From Sphingobacteriales bacterium 50-39 (GTDB lineage: Bacteria > Bacteroidota > Bacteroidia > Chitinophagales > Chitinophagaceae): a DNA stretch of 64,000 nucleotides. The notes under the pieces were generated by a model, which was not told the DNA's origin, made no database searches, and saw only the letters and a list, made by a program, of their open reading frames with translations. Both the position numbers and the translations under genes were made by a program. The DNA lies in the NCBI GenBank assembly GCA_001898505.1, contig MKTZ01000016.1, forward strand, positions 451,809-515,808, given 5' to 3'. Below, piece after piece: positions 16,799-27,400 of this stretch. Positions within the stretch are counted from its first letter, which is position 1. Every line of letters starts with the position of its first letter.

Positions 16799-19245
16799 GT
16801 ACCTCACCCAATATCATTTTCGAAGACTTTCTGCGTGAGCTGAAAAGGGCAGGCTTTTTCGTGAGCCTTCATGACTCCATTGAATTTACAGCCGTCTGGG
16901 ATAAATTTGGCGGTAGCGATGTGGCGGGGTTTAAATATTACTTAGCGCCCATCGTGTGTCGCAATAAAGAGGAACAGGAAAGGTTCTATGGCATATACGA
17001 TAGATTTTATCTGAGTCCCCCCGCCCCTGTACGGAGGAGGATGACACAGCAGCCTGCTTATTACAAGGAGCCGTGGTCGGTTCGCAAGCTATTCAGGAAT
17101 TTTCTCTTTTGGGTATGCTTTCTTTTGCTGACAGGGGGAGGGATCAAACTGACGATGCTATTCCTGCACCGTCACAAAGAGCCAGTCGTGACTGTTGCCA
17201 AACCCGACAGCGTTGAGTTCAGTCCCGGCGATGCCGTAACGGAAAGTCACGGCCCCGTATTCGTGGCCAAAACACTAAAGACTCGTTCGGACAGCGGCGA
17301 GCTGAAAAGCAAGGTGATCCCTTCGGGGCAGCCCATCGGGAAGCAAAACGCTGTCCATTCCACCGCCTTTGCCTGGCTGGTCGTGCTGGGGCTGGCCTGT
17401 CTTGGGGTGTCCACCTCCTTCTTCCCCCAGCGGAAATCCAAATTTCTGCCGGAGGTGGACCTGGATACCCGTCGTGGCGACGATGCACCTGTGGATCTCC
17501 CTTTTCGTCCCAAGGACCATCTTATTCAAAAGCAGCCTGTCCTTACAAGATTGTCGGTCGCCCTGGCGCTTCCCGTCCCGACAGGGGCCTTCCGGCTGGA
17601 TATAAAAAAGACCATTCATAGCTGTGTAAGCAACTATGGTCTGTTGCTGCCGGCGTATACGGATATTGAAAGGGCTCCGGAATACCTCGTGCTGATCGAC
17701 AGAAAAAACACACTTCATTGTCATCTCTTTCGCTGGCTTACGCAAACGCTTATCGGCGATGCCGTCAATATGAACTATTATTTCTTTGACGACATGATGG
17801 GCTTCTTCTCCGAAGGCAGCGACAAAGCGGTGAGCTTTTATGGACTGAGGGAACGCCACTATCCCGCCAGGCTGATCATCATCAGCGATGGCTATTCTTT
17901 TATGGACGGGGATGGCGGGCTCTTCGGCGACATAGAGGCGGAGCTGGCACAATGGGACAACAAGGTCATGCTTACCCCGGTGTCTTCATCGGATTGGGAG
18001 GACCATGAATATATTCTCTCAGAGAATATCCGGATGGTATCGGCAGATATGGAGAACTGTATCCACCTGGCGAAATATCTCAGCCAGGAGGTGGAGGATG
18101 GAGGGGCTCAGCTGCCTGTCCACCAGGATGGGTATGAAAGCAAGTATCTTCATCTGGAGGATATGGATGTGTTGCGGGAATACCTGGGGGACGATGACCT
18201 GTTCCAATGGGTATGCGCCATTGCCGTATATCCCACGATAAAATGGGAGGTGATCCTTTCCGTGGGAGCGGCCGTGCTGACGGCATCGAATGCGCTGCAT
18301 AAGCTCAATTATACCAATCTTCTCAAAATAGTCCGTATCGGCTGGCTGAATGGCAAAACGATCCCGCAGGACATACGCGTCCGGCTGCTGGGAGGACTAT
18401 ATATCCATTCGGAGATCGTCGCCCGGGGGAAGTTACTGGAATTGCTAAAGGAGTCCGACGAGCTCATTTCTGCCGACAGCGATGCTTATAAAGAAATGCT
18501 GCTGCTGTCTTATATGCAAAGTTTTGTGCTGTATGCCAGCGACACCCGCAAGAACAAGCAGCACGAGCAGGATGCCAAAAAATTCCTTGCTATCTGGGAC
18601 AAACAGGCGGTCCCGGATCTGGCGACGGTGATCTATCTGAAAAATCAGGATAAAGATTGGGATACACCGGTGCGATCCCTCGACAATGCCGCCAAATCCG
18701 TCGGACCGAACAAGTTCCTAAACGAGCTGTTAGCGATGAGGGTCATCAGCGATCCCAAAATAAGAAGCTATTTCAGGAATGCCGGGGTCAGCTCTTTTGC
18801 GGTATTATGTCTTTTATTCCTTTTTAAGGACATCATACAGGGTTGGGGCATCAATCGGACTTTGGGCCTTATCGACAGGGACTATGTCAGCAACAGGGTC
18901 GTCGTCCACATTCCCATAACAGACTGTCTGAAAAAAAGGGTCAGCGACGGCAAGCTGACAGTGGCTTTGAATAACTACGACAACAACCGGTACATCCAAA
19001 CGATCCCTGTTACGGACAAATCCAGTTTGCGCGTAGTGTTCGACGACATCACGATGAGCGGCAAGGACCCCGAAAAAGAGACCTTTCAGCTGATACTCAA
19101 CAATAGTCTTACCGTCCCCTGTACCTATAAGGAGTTCTATCCACAATATGATCTGCTGCTACAGGGAGTGGATTGCAGCGGCGATTTTCATCCCAGCGCT
19201 CCGCATTACGATGCCCCATCCCATCCGGATGCGCTTATACAATAA
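16795..19245 (+). CDS. Large membrane protein with VWA-like domain, partner of MoxR
   Basis: 816 aa. The first 75 residues (FEDFLRELKRAGFFVSLHD) resemble the N-terminus of CoxE/VWA proteins that work with MoxR ATPases. Membrane segments are visible at about 104-124 and 192-208, with a third candidate near 665-685. Between the second and third lies a probable degenerate VWA domain: YLVLIDRKNTLHCH at 297-310 stands where MIDAS DxSxS would be (D-R-K-N-T, so the metal site is altered), followed by RLIIISDGYSFMDG near 359-372. The C-terminal 130 residues are beta-rich and probably extracytoplasmic. I know no characterised homologue. The ATGA overlap with moxR argues for a functional complex. Confidence 0.75.
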   Translation: MSTSPNIIFEDFLRELKRAGFFVSLHDSIEFTAVWDKFGGSDVAGFKYYLAPIVCRNKEEQERFYGIYDRFYLSPPAPVRRRMTQQPAYYKEPWSVRKLFRNFLFWVCFLLLTGGGIKLTMLFLHRHKEPVVTVAKPDSVEFSPGDAVTESHGPVFVAKTLKTRSDSGELKSKVIPSGQPIGKQNAVHSTAFAWLVVLGLACLGVSTSFFPQRKSKFLPEVDLDTRRGDDAPVDLPFRPKDHLIQKQPVLTRLSVALALPVPTGAFRLDIKKTIHSCVSNYGLLLPAYTDIERAPEYLVLIDRKNTLHCHLFRWLTQTLIGDAVNMNYYFFDDMMGFFSEGSDKAVSFYGLRERHYPARLIIISDGYSFMDGDGGLFGDIEAELAQWDNKVMLTPVSSSDWEDHEYILSENIRMVSADMENCIHLAKYLSQEVEDGGAQLPVHQDGYESKYLHLEDMDVLREYLGDDDLFQWVCAIAVYPTIKWEVILSVGAAVLTASNALHKLNYTNLLKIVRIGWLNGKTIPQDIRVRLLGGLYIHSEIVARGKLLELLKESDELISADSDAYKEMLLLSYMQSFVLYASDTRKNKQHEQDAKKFLAIWDKQAVPDLATVIYLKNQDKDWDTPVRSLDNAAKSVGPNKFLNELLAMRVISDPKIRSYFRNAGVSSFAVLCLLFLFKDIIQGWGINRTLGLIDRDYVSNRVVVHIPITDCLKKRVSDGKLTVALNNYDNNRYIQTIPVTDKSSLRVVFDDITMSGKDPEKETFQLILNNSLTVPCTYKEFYPQYDLLLQGVDCSGDFHPSAPHYDAPSHPDALIQ

Positions 19246-19792
19246 GGCGGGCCTTGAGCTTGTTCCTTACCCTGATCACCTGCCAAGTAGCGCCGGCGAG
19301 GAATAGCACAAAGCAGATGCCTACAGCCTTTTGGATAAGGGGATCATCGGGACCGGAAGCCAGCGGCGCCCCTTCCGGAAGTCTTGTCGTTGTCTCGGTG
19401 ATAGCGGGTATGAGATGGAAAAAGAAGGTCATCGTGTAGCTCACGACCTCGACATAAGGTGACGCGCGGCCAAACAGTCTGATCTTTTCCCCGGCCACCA
19501 GTGCGATGCCCAGGACGATGAGGGTGATGATCCCCAGTATATGGGGTTTGCCAAAACCACCGTGGTGGAAAATAAAGAACCCGGTGACACAGGTGAGAAT
19601 GGTGGTATAGACATAGGTCTTCCCCATCCCGTTGTTAAATGAAATGGCGCCGTGACGGATGAGGGAGATAAGACCGGTGGCTACAGCGACAATGCTGATG
19701 ACGGTATGGACCATGCCGAAGGGGGTGATACCAAGCATAGGTTTAGTTTTAGACCCGGAAGGTACTATTTCTTTTTTACCGCCCTTAGCCAT
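19235..19792 (-). CDS. Five-segment membrane protein with conserved-type histidines
   Basis: 185 aa (or 167 if translation starts at the internal ATG 19738). Five hydrophobic helices can be seen, with histidines near MVHTVISI, FIFHHGG, KPHILGI and FFFHLIP. Paired histidines in membrane helices suggest heme or metal binding, as in DUF2306/DUF420-like proteins, but the family is not certain. Its 3' end overlaps the 816-aa gene by 11 bp in convergent orientation, and its N-terminus overlaps the DUF1801 gene if the longer start is used. It is the last gene of a five-gene minus-strand cluster. Confidence 0.7.
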   Translation of the reverse strand: MAKGGKKEIVPSGSKTKPMLGITPFGMVHTVISIVAVATGLISLIRHGAISFNNGMGKTYVYTTILTCVTGFFIFHHGGFGKPHILGIITLIVLGIALVAGEKIRLFGRASPYVEVVSYTMTFFFHLIPAITETTTRLPEGAPLASGPDDPLIQKAVGICFVLFLAGATWQVIRVRNKLKARLIV

Positions 19793-20154
19793 GCCCTTTC
19801 CTGGTCTTCCTTTATCCTGAATTTTACGATCCTGCTGATCAGCCCCGCCGGGATCGCCCCATCGAGCGGGAACCTCACGGCCCCTTTTGATCCTTCATAA
19901 GCGGATAGCTCCTTTTTGAACGCCACGATCCCCGACCCGGTGGGGTAAAATCCGATATGTCCCTTGTATCCAGCATAGTAGACCAGCACACCGTGCTGTT
20001 TTATAGCCGGCATGTTATAGCTGATGACCTCTTCGGCTCCAGGCGCCGCCTTTCTGATGACGTCCCGCAAGTCCTGTAATTTACTCCGGGTGGATTCCGG
20101 GAAGGTAGACAGATACTCGTCTACGGTCTTGAATTTCCTTGGCATTTTGTCCAT
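19765..20154 (-). CDS. DUF1801 (YdhG/iron-chaperone-like) protein
   Basis: 129 aa from ATG 20154 (MDKMPRKF). The opening VDEYLSTFPESTRSKLQDLRDVIRKAAPGAEEVISYNMPA and the GHIGFYPTGSG block are typical of DUF1801 proteins, small cytosolic alpha/beta proteins sometimes annotated as frataxin-like iron chaperones. Actual function is unknown. Lies 26 bp downstream of the hydrolase gene on the same strand, so co-transcription is likely. Confidence 0.88.
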   Translation of the reverse strand: MDKMPRKFKTVDEYLSTFPESTRSKLQDLRDVIRKAAPGAEEVISYNMPAIKQHGVLVYYAGYKGHIGFYPTGSGIVAFKKELSAYEGSKGAVRFPLDGAIPAGLISRIVKFRIKEDQERAWLRAVKKK

Positions 20155-20180
20155 CTGTAAATTTTTTTGCAAGATCCCGA

Positions 20181-21542
20181 TCAGGGCGTCTGCATCCGAC
20201 TCTCGATCTTATAAAAATCGATAGGTTTCGATTGATTCTTAAACTCGGGTTGTTTCAACAGCCGGGGTTTGTCCCTAAAGCCGTTCTCCACTGCTTTTAG
20301 CAGATCGCTCTCCGTGGCTTGCGTATCATGCGCTCTGGCATGCAGTATGGCGGAGAAGTACCACGCCTCGCTGTTGGCGGGGTCGGCCATTTTATACAAT
20401 TCGACAAAATGCCGCGCGGCATCGTTCTCGTTACTATTGATCAGGTGATTGCTCAGCGAATAGAATGCCAGCGAAAGATAGGCCAGCAGACGCTGGTTCA
20501 TAGCGCCCTCGGCGGTCTTTGCAGCCGCATTTGTCTTCAGCTTGCTGATGGCGGTGGTCCAATAGCTATTGTCGCTGTCCTCAAAATGCTGCATGAGCAA
20601 TGACTTGCTGATCTGTTCCTTTTCCAGCAGCGCCTGCTGGGCCTGGCGCTGTTGCTGGTATTGCGGGTTGCTGTCAAGGGCGGCGGCCTTTTGCTGGAAC
20701 CAGCCGGTCTCTGTCGTGAGCCCGTCGAACAGACTTAAGGCAAGCCTGCATTCCTGTCCTGCCTTTAGCAGCGCACCGGTCTTAGTATGCATATCCACTC
20801 GTGCCTTGCTTTTGGCGACACTACGGTCGATAAATGCGTTGTCCTTTGGGACAAGTCCTCCCCGTATCGCATCCAGCTGCAACCCCATAAAGGCGATATT
20901 CATCGTACTCTCGGGAGCCCATTCGTGCTTGCCATCGAAGATGATGATACGATGACGGGTACGGGTCCTGTCGAGCCCGGCATCGATGGCTACCAGGTCG
21001 GTAAGGTTCATATCTCCCTCACCTCCTATGGCGGTGAAGCTGAAATTGAAATTACCTGCCGTCGTACCGTCAGGCAGTCCGGCGCCACCCGCGATGACAC
21101 CTGCGATGCCGGGGTGCTGCAGCGCTATATAGCTGGCCACCTTGGCCCCTCCGGAAAAGCCACAGGTATAGACCCGGCTGCCGTTGATCTTTAACCTGCC
21201 TCTTGTATCCTCCGATAGATTGCGCCAGATATTTTCCGTAGTGGGCCAGTCATTGCCATTCTTTGAATTGTTGCTGCCGGCCAGCAGAAAGCCATATGTT
21301 TCCGCCAGCGCCCTGTATTTTTTGAGAGGCAGGGCGCCATCCCCATGCGGATCGAAACAATAAATAACAGGCAGCGCCTCTTTATTACCTTTTAGTGGAA
21401 TATATAAAGCATACGATTGGGCAGCGTCCGCCCGGCAGGTGACGGTGATGATCTTTCCGGGCTGGAATGGGTCAGGGGTTTTGTTGGCGTACAAAGAAGC
21501 ATACGCAATGAGCAGCAGGGAGATTAGTCCAGGTTTCAACAT
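20181..21542 (-). CDS. Secreted alpha/beta-hydrolase fused to a helical TPR-like region
   Basis: 453 aa with a signal peptide (to about residue 20). Residues 30-240 form an alpha/beta-hydrolase: FDPHGDG near the oxyanion region, nucleophile elbow GFSGGA with Ser130, and GKHEWAP carrying the likely catalytic His. This resembles esterase/feruloyl-esterase and PHB-depolymerase-like folds. Residues about 270-440 are helical and end in AARHFVELYKMADPANSEAWYFSAILHARA, a TPR-like repeat. The substrate is unknown. The fusion to TPR-like repeats suggests a protein partner. Lies in the middle of the minus-strand cluster. Confidence 0.8.
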   Translation of the reverse strand: MLKPGLISLLLIAYASLYANKTPDPFQPGKIITVTCRADAAQSYALYIPLKGNKEALPVIYCFDPHGDGALPLKKYRALAETYGFLLAGSNNSKNGNDWPTTENIWRNLSEDTRGRLKINGSRVYTCGFSGGAKVASYIALQHPGIAGVIAGGAGLPDGTTAGNFNFSFTAIGGEGDMNLTDLVAIDAGLDRTRTRHRIIIFDGKHEWAPESTMNIAFMGLQLDAIRGGLVPKDNAFIDRSVAKSKARVDMHTKTGALLKAGQECRLALSLFDGLTTETGWFQQKAAALDSNPQYQQQRQAQQALLEKEQISKSLLMQHFEDSDNSYWTTAISKLKTNAAAKTAEGAMNQRLLAYLSLAFYSLSNHLINSNENDAARHFVELYKMADPANSEAWYFSAILHARAHDTQATESDLLKAVENGFRDKPRLLKQPEFKNQSKPIDFYKIESRMQTP

Positions 21543-21550
21543 GCCCCAAG

Positions 21551-22060
21551 TTACGCCAAAACCTTGCCATTGTATGCTTCCTGCAACGCATTAATATCGA
21601 GTTTTTTCATCTTCATCACAGCGGCCATGACGCGTTGCGATCCGGCTGCATCTTTGCCTTGAAGCAGGCTGGGTAATATGGTAGGTACGACTTGCCAGGA
21701 CACGCCGAATTTGTCCTTTAACCAGCCACACACCTGGGAATTTTTGTCCCCACCTGCTGTCAGCTTGTCCCAATAATAGTCCAGTTCCTCCTGGTTCTCG
21801 CAATTCACGACAAATGAAATCGATTCGTTGAATTTGAACAACGGGCCTCCATTCAATGCGGAAAAATTTTGACCATCGAGCTGGAATTCAACGGCCATGA
21901 CTGTCCCGGCGGGCATATGATGAACTTCGAACCCTTCTTTCCCATAATGGCTCGTCCTGCCGATGCTGGAATTGGGGAAGATGGAAGTATAATACCGGGC
22001 AGCTTCTTCTGCCTGATTGTCGAACCAAAACATGGGTGTGATCTTTTGAACAGTAGCCAT
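21551..22060 (-). CDS. VOC-superfamily (PhnB-like) protein
   Basis: 169 aa. MFWFDNQAEEAARYYTSIFP at the N-terminus and ALNGGPLFKFNESISFVV and GWLKDKFGVSWQVVP later are hallmarks of the PhnB-like VOC group (often mis-named 3-demethylubiquinone methyltransferase). These are small dimeric proteins of mostly unknown substrate. Ends 8 bp upstream of the hydrolase start, same strand. Confidence 0.92.
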   Translation of the reverse strand: MATVQKITPMFWFDNQAEEAARYYTSIFPNSSIGRTSHYGKEGFEVHHMPAGTVMAVEFQLDGQNFSALNGGPLFKFNESISFVVNCENQEELDYYWDKLTAGGDKNSQVCGWLKDKFGVSWQVVPTILPSLLQGKDAAGSQRVMAAVMKMKKLDINALQEAYNGKVLA

Positions 22061-22142
22061 AACAAAGGTTTTTTTGGTGAATGATCATACCATGCAATTT
22101 ACACACCGTATGTCGCTTCGAGAGGTGTAGAACACGACATTG

Positions 22143-23243
22143 TCAGGGGGTGATCCTGCCATTGAAATAATCGGCTGCCGAGCTTTTCAAAAGAACCTTT
22201 GCTTTTGCCAGGGCTTCTTTTCGTGGCATGTCTTGTGGGGCTATTGCGCGGATAGCATTCAGATGGAGCGGGGCGCCGTCGTCCACTTCGCTGACCCCGC
22301 AAAATGCCATGACAGGGACATGATGACGTGCGGCGGCAAGGGCAATTTCGCTGACCACCTTGCCATATTCCGTCTGCCGGTCTATTTTCCCTTCACCCGT
22401 GATGACCATATCGGCGTGCTGAAGCTTGTCCATAATACCCGAGCTGTCTATTACCAGCTGCACACCTTTTTCCAGACGCACATCGAAGAAACCCATCAGC
22501 CCAGCGGCTATGCCACCCGCGGCGCCAGTGCCGGAGATACTGGCCACATCTTTTTTCAGCAATCCTGCGAATTGTCTTAATCCCTGGTCCAGCAATGCGA
22601 CACCTTCCGGGGTCGCCCCTTTCTGCGGAGCATATACATAGGCGGCGCCTTCTTCTCCATATAGCACATTCTGCACATCACAGGCAATGGTAAACTTTAT
22701 ATCGGGCAAGGCTTTTGGTGGGATGATCGAGTGGATATGCAAGAGATTCCCTCCGGACGCCCTGACGGGCTGGCCGGCCTCATCTTTAAATTGAAAACCC
22801 AATGCCGCCAATATACCCGTACCTGCATCATTGGTGGCGCTGCCGCCGAGACCCAACATGATCTCTTTGGCGCCGGCATGTATTGCGGCCTGTATCATAA
22901 GCCCTGTCCCATATGTGGATGTCTTTAAAGGATCTCTTTCTTTTTCCTCCAGCAGCACGAGGCCGCTGGCCGAAGCCAGCTCGATGATGGCGGTCCCGTC
23001 CTTCAATTCGAAGGAGATGTCGCCGAGAGGCTTGCCCAACGGGTCTTCCGTGGGACAAAGCAGGGTGGTCGTGTGCAGGTAATGTTTCATCACGGCGGCA
23101 AATCCATCCCCTCCATCGGCCATGGGGAATTCGAACGTTTCGGCAGTGGGATCGATGGTTTTTATGCCCGACGCAATGGCGCTGCAAGCTTCAAAACTGG
23201 TAAGACTTCCTTTAAACTTATCCGGTGCAATGACAACCTTCAT
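22143..23243 (-). CDS. glxK: Glycerate kinase
   Basis: 366 aa from ATG 23243 (MKVVIAPDKFKGSL), the canonical N-terminus of the GlxK/GarK glycerate-kinase family; the upstream in-frame extension is not protein-like. Further hallmarks: PMADGGDGF, GLGGSATNDAGTG (phosphate-binding loop), and MVITGEGKIDRQTEYGK near the C-terminus. The enzyme phosphorylates D-glycerate to 2-phosphoglycerate, or the 3-phosphate. Divergent from the DUF2652 gene with only 31 bp between starts, so they share a promoter region. Confidence 0.95.
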   Translation of the reverse strand: MKVVIAPDKFKGSLTSFEACSAIASGIKTIDPTAETFEFPMADGGDGFAAVMKHYLHTTTLLCPTEDPLGKPLGDISFELKDGTAIIELASASGLVLLEEKERDPLKTSTYGTGLMIQAAIHAGAKEIMLGLGGSATNDAGTGILAALGFQFKDEAGQPVRASGGNLLHIHSIIPPKALPDIKFTIACDVQNVLYGEEGAAYVYAPQKGATPEGVALLDQGLRQFAGLLKKDVASISGTGAAGGIAAGLMGFFDVRLEKGVQLVIDSSGIMDKLQHADMVITGEGKIDRQTEYGKVVSEIALAAARHHVPVMAFCGVSEVDDGAPLHLNAIRAIAPQDMPRKEALAKAKVLLKSSAADYFNGRITP

Positions 23244-23274
23244 AAGTGGGAAAGTACTAACTTTAAAAGAAAAA

Positions 23275-24363
23275 ATGAGCAACCGGGGGCTGCTTTTTAT
23301 TCCCGATATAAGTGGCTTTACAAAGTTTGTCCACCAGACGGATATCGAGCACAGCCGGCTGATCATCCAGGAATTGCTGGAAACGCTGATCAATACCAAT
23401 CATATCGGGCTCGAGATCTCGGAGATCGAGGGGGACGCGATACTTTTCTACAAGTTCGGGGATATACCCGGTCTGGCGGTGCTGTACAAACAGGTGGAGC
23501 GTATGTTCTGCGAGTTCCACAAACAGCTTATCGTCTATGCCCATACCCGTTTCTGCCAATGTAAGGCATGCACATCCTCGATAGACCTGACCCTGAAAGT
23601 GATCACGCATTATGGCGAGTTCACGGGGTATAATGTAAAGAACTTTTCCAAGCTCATCGGGAAGGATATCATCGTCGCACATCAATTGCTGAAAAATGAT
23701 ATCACCCTTCATGAATATTGGCTGGTCACCAAAAGCCTGACACAGGACCAGCCGCCCGCCGACCTTACCCAATGGATGAAATGGGACAGCAGCAGCAAGC
23801 AAACCGAGACGGGCGAGATACCCTTTCATTATACCCAGCTCAGTCAGCTGAAGAACGAGATAAAGCTCGACCCTACCCCGCTGCTGGAACTTGCCGATAA
23901 AATAAAAGTGCTTTCTTTCACGAGAGAATATGCCACGGACATGATCACGTTGTTCCATGCCGTGGGGGATCATAGTTTCCGGCCCCGGTGGCAGGAAGGA
24001 GTGAGTTCCGTGGACGAAGTGCACCATTTCCTCCCCCGGGTGGGAACCCGGAGCCGTGTGGTGCTGGAGGATGGCCAGGAGATCGTATATACCAGCAGCT
24101 ATTCTTATGGCGCCGACTGGCTCGAGTTCAGCGAAACGGATGAGGATAAACAAAATGCCACTTATTTTACCCTTATCAAACAGGGTCCGGAGAAGACAAA
24201 GCTTACCGTTGACATATACATAAAAAAAACCATTTTAGGTCCTCTCCTGTTCAGCCTGACAAAAAAGAGTAAAATAAAGGCTGCCTGGCAAAGGTCCCTG
24301 GAAAATCTTGAACAACTGATACGGGAAATACCGAGTTTCGACTATAATCCGGACCAGAATTAA
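23275..24363 (+). CDS. DUF2652 protein with SRPBCC-like C-terminal half
   Basis: 363 aa from ATG 23275. The N-terminal half starts GLLFIPDISGFTKFV and contains EISEIEGDAILFYKFG, the DUF2652 signature; this domain resembles the class III nucleotide cyclase fold, and the IPDISGF and EGDA blocks sit where cyclases hold metal-binding aspartates. FCQCKAC (three cysteines, CxCxxC) follows. The second half resembles an SRPBCC (polyketide-cyclase-like) ligand pocket. Cyclase activity is unproven. Divergent to glxK. Confidence 0.85.
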   Translation: MSNRGLLFIPDISGFTKFVHQTDIEHSRLIIQELLETLINTNHIGLEISEIEGDAILFYKFGDIPGLAVLYKQVERMFCEFHKQLIVYAHTRFCQCKACTSSIDLTLKVITHYGEFTGYNVKNFSKLIGKDIIVAHQLLKNDITLHEYWLVTKSLTQDQPPADLTQWMKWDSSSKQTETGEIPFHYTQLSQLKNEIKLDPTPLLELADKIKVLSFTREYATDMITLFHAVGDHSFRPRWQEGVSSVDEVHHFLPRVGTRSRVVLEDGQEIVYTSSYSYGADWLEFSETDEDKQNATYFTLIKQGPEKTKLTVDIYIKKTILGPLLFSLTKKSKIKAAWQRSLENLEQLIREIPSFDYNPDQN

Positions 24364-24433
24364 CCCGGATCCCAGGGGGCCCGGACATACTATACAGAAC
24401 GCGGGTTCGTTAAAGAACGAGGCGAAATATTCT

Positions 24434-27400
24434 ATGACAAAGACACCGATGAAACGTAGGATCCGCAAGATACTTCTCCGATGTGTTCTTTTTCCCATTC
24501 TCATTCTTATCGTGCTGGTGGTGGCTGCCGTAGCCATTCTTTACAATCAGCAGCAGCGTCTGGTCACCATGGCCGTGGGCGAGCTGAACAAGCAGCTGCC
24601 CGGCAGGCTGGCAATAGGAGGAAGCGAGATATCCGCCTTCCAAAATTTCCCATATATATCCATCGGATTGAAGGATGTCAAATTCTATCCATCGAAGATC
24701 GCTTCGGATAAGCCTATCTATGAGGCGGAGCGCATGTACACGGGGTTCAGCCTATCGGATATCCTGAAACAGCAATATCATGTAAAGGTCATCGCCCTGA
24801 AGAACGGGCGCCTGGACCTCGTACAGGACAGCACGGGTCAATTGAATATCGTAGAGGCCAGCAAGATGGCCGCGGATACCACGCACACCGCCTCCTCCAA
24901 TTCTACACCGCTGGACCTGGCTATAAAGAAGATCGTCCTCAGGAACATGACCATCTCTTTTGTGGACAAGCACAGCGGGCAGCACATCGTCTCGCACATC
25001 GACAAGATACGCTCATCCCTGGAGGATGACAGCGCACATCTGATAGCGGACCTGCAGGGAGGGATGGAGGTCGACTACACCCATCCGGGCGACTCGACCC
25101 TGTTCCGGCACAAACACCTGGTGGCGGATATAAAACTGGCCTATGAAAAGCCCACCCAATTACTAAAGCTTTCGGAAGGCAAGCTAAGGCTCGAAGACGC
25201 TGTTTTCAACATCACGGGAACAGCGGATCTTTTACATGATCTCGCGGTCGATATCCATGTCACGGGCGACAAGCCGGACTTTGGTCAATTGTTCTCCTTT
25301 GCTCCGCCGGAGGTCGTCCGAGAATTGAAACATTTTAAATACGACGGTCACCTTGCCTTCGACGGCAAGGTAAAAGGCAAATTAAAAGGCGGGGAACAGC
25401 CGCTGATCGAGCTCTCCTTCACCTGCACCAATGCCTGGCTGCACAATACAAAGGCCAACAAGAAGCTGGACTCGCTGTCCTTTAAAGGATTTTATACGAA
25501 TGGTGCGGGACGCGGTCTGAAGACCTCGGAGCTGCGTATGCTGAATATGTCTGCGAGGCCGGGTGAAGGCATCTTTTCAGGCAATTTCGTTTTGCGTGAT
25601 TTTACGGACCCGAAGGTGTCCATGCGTGTGAATTCGGAGCTGGAGCTGTCATTTATCGGAGATTTTCTTGGCATCAGGGACTTGCAACGTATCACGGGGC
25701 ATATCAGCCTGAAAATGGATTTTAAGGAGCTGGTGGACCTCAGCCTGCCGGAACAAAACATGGATAAGCTGACCCAGGGTATTCAGAGCGAGCTCACGGT
25801 GCGGAACCTTAGTTTCCGGATACCGAATTATCCTTACAATGTGGAACACCTGGACCTGCACGCAGCGATGAAGGACGGTCGCGTAAAAATGGATTCACTG
25901 ACCTTTAAGGTAGGCCATTCGGACTTCCGGATGGATGCCTCGATCAGCGACCTTCCTGCGCTGTTCCATCACCAGGAGAAACCCGTACAGGTAGCTCTTA
26001 ATGCCCATAGTGACAAGATCATCCTGCGTGAGCTGCTGAATGCGGACACGACCAGGAACAGGAAAGCAAGAGAAGAGATCTATGGCTTCAACGTCGGCCT
26101 GTTGCTGGAGACCTCTGTGGGCGAGCTGCGGCATCCCAAGCCCCTGCCCAAAGGGAAATTCACCATACAAAATCTTTGTGCTTCCTTTAAGCGCTATCCA
26201 CACGCCTTTCATGATTTTGGCGCGGCACTGTCCATCGAGGATACCATTCTGCGTCTTAAGAACTTTGCCGGCAGGATCGACAGCAGCGATATCCGCTTCG
26301 GCGCCAGGGTAACCAACTATGCGCTTTGGTTCGACAAAGTAATGCGGGGGCGGACACAGATAGCATTTGATCTGAAATCACAGCACCTGGCCATGCGTGA
26401 TCTGCTGGGACGCAAGAGCCGGCAGCTCATCCCGAAGGATTACCAGGAAGAGGTAGGCTCCAATATCTGGCTTCGTTCAATGATCGACCTGAAATACGAC
26501 TCCATATTCAGATTTGCCAATATCAAGGTCGAGAATATTTCCGGCGAGCTTAAGAACCATGCTTTCAAACTGGACAGCGTCAACGGCAACGTGAAGCTGG
26601 GTATCGACAACTATATAAAGATCGACACGCTGACAGGGAAGGTTGGCAACAGCGATTTTAATATCAGCATGCGGCTGTATACGGGTAAGGACACCATCCG
26701 GATGAAAAAGGAGAATTACCTGCAGTTCTCTTCCCGGCTGCTGGACGTGGATCAGCTGACCAGCTATCGTCTCACCGGGGAGGAGCCTGCGCCGGACATG
26801 TCCGAGATACCTGCCAACGGCGCTGTAGCAAAGACCTCGGCTCATGACAGCTCTTTCAATATCTTCCAGATACCCTTTATCAATTTCAATGCGGCGGTCG
26901 ATATCGGCAAGATCAAATACAAACGGCTCTGGATGAAAAATTTCCATACCAATATCCGGATGCAGACCAATCAGCAGCTCTATATGGATACGCTGATGAT
27001 GGAGATTGCGGAAGGGAAACTGGCCGCGCGCGCTCATTTCAACGGGAGCGATCCGGATAAGATCTATCTGCGCAGCAGGATCCATGTTCAGGATGTGAAC
27101 ATCGAAAAGATGATGTTGAAGCTGGATTACCTGGGACAGGATTATGTCATCAACAAGAATATAAAAGGCCGGCTCAGCGGCGAGATCGAGAGCTATATAC
27201 AGGTTCATCCCGACCTGACCCCGCTGATGGATCATTGCCAGGCCGAGATGGATATAGCCATTTACGATGGCATGCTGGTCAATTTCACTCCTATCAAGGC
27301 GATGTCCTCTTATTTTTCGGACAAGAACCTGAATATGGTGCGTTTCGACACGCTGCGGGACAAGCTGAGCTTTAAAGATGGCGCCCTGAATATTCCTGCC

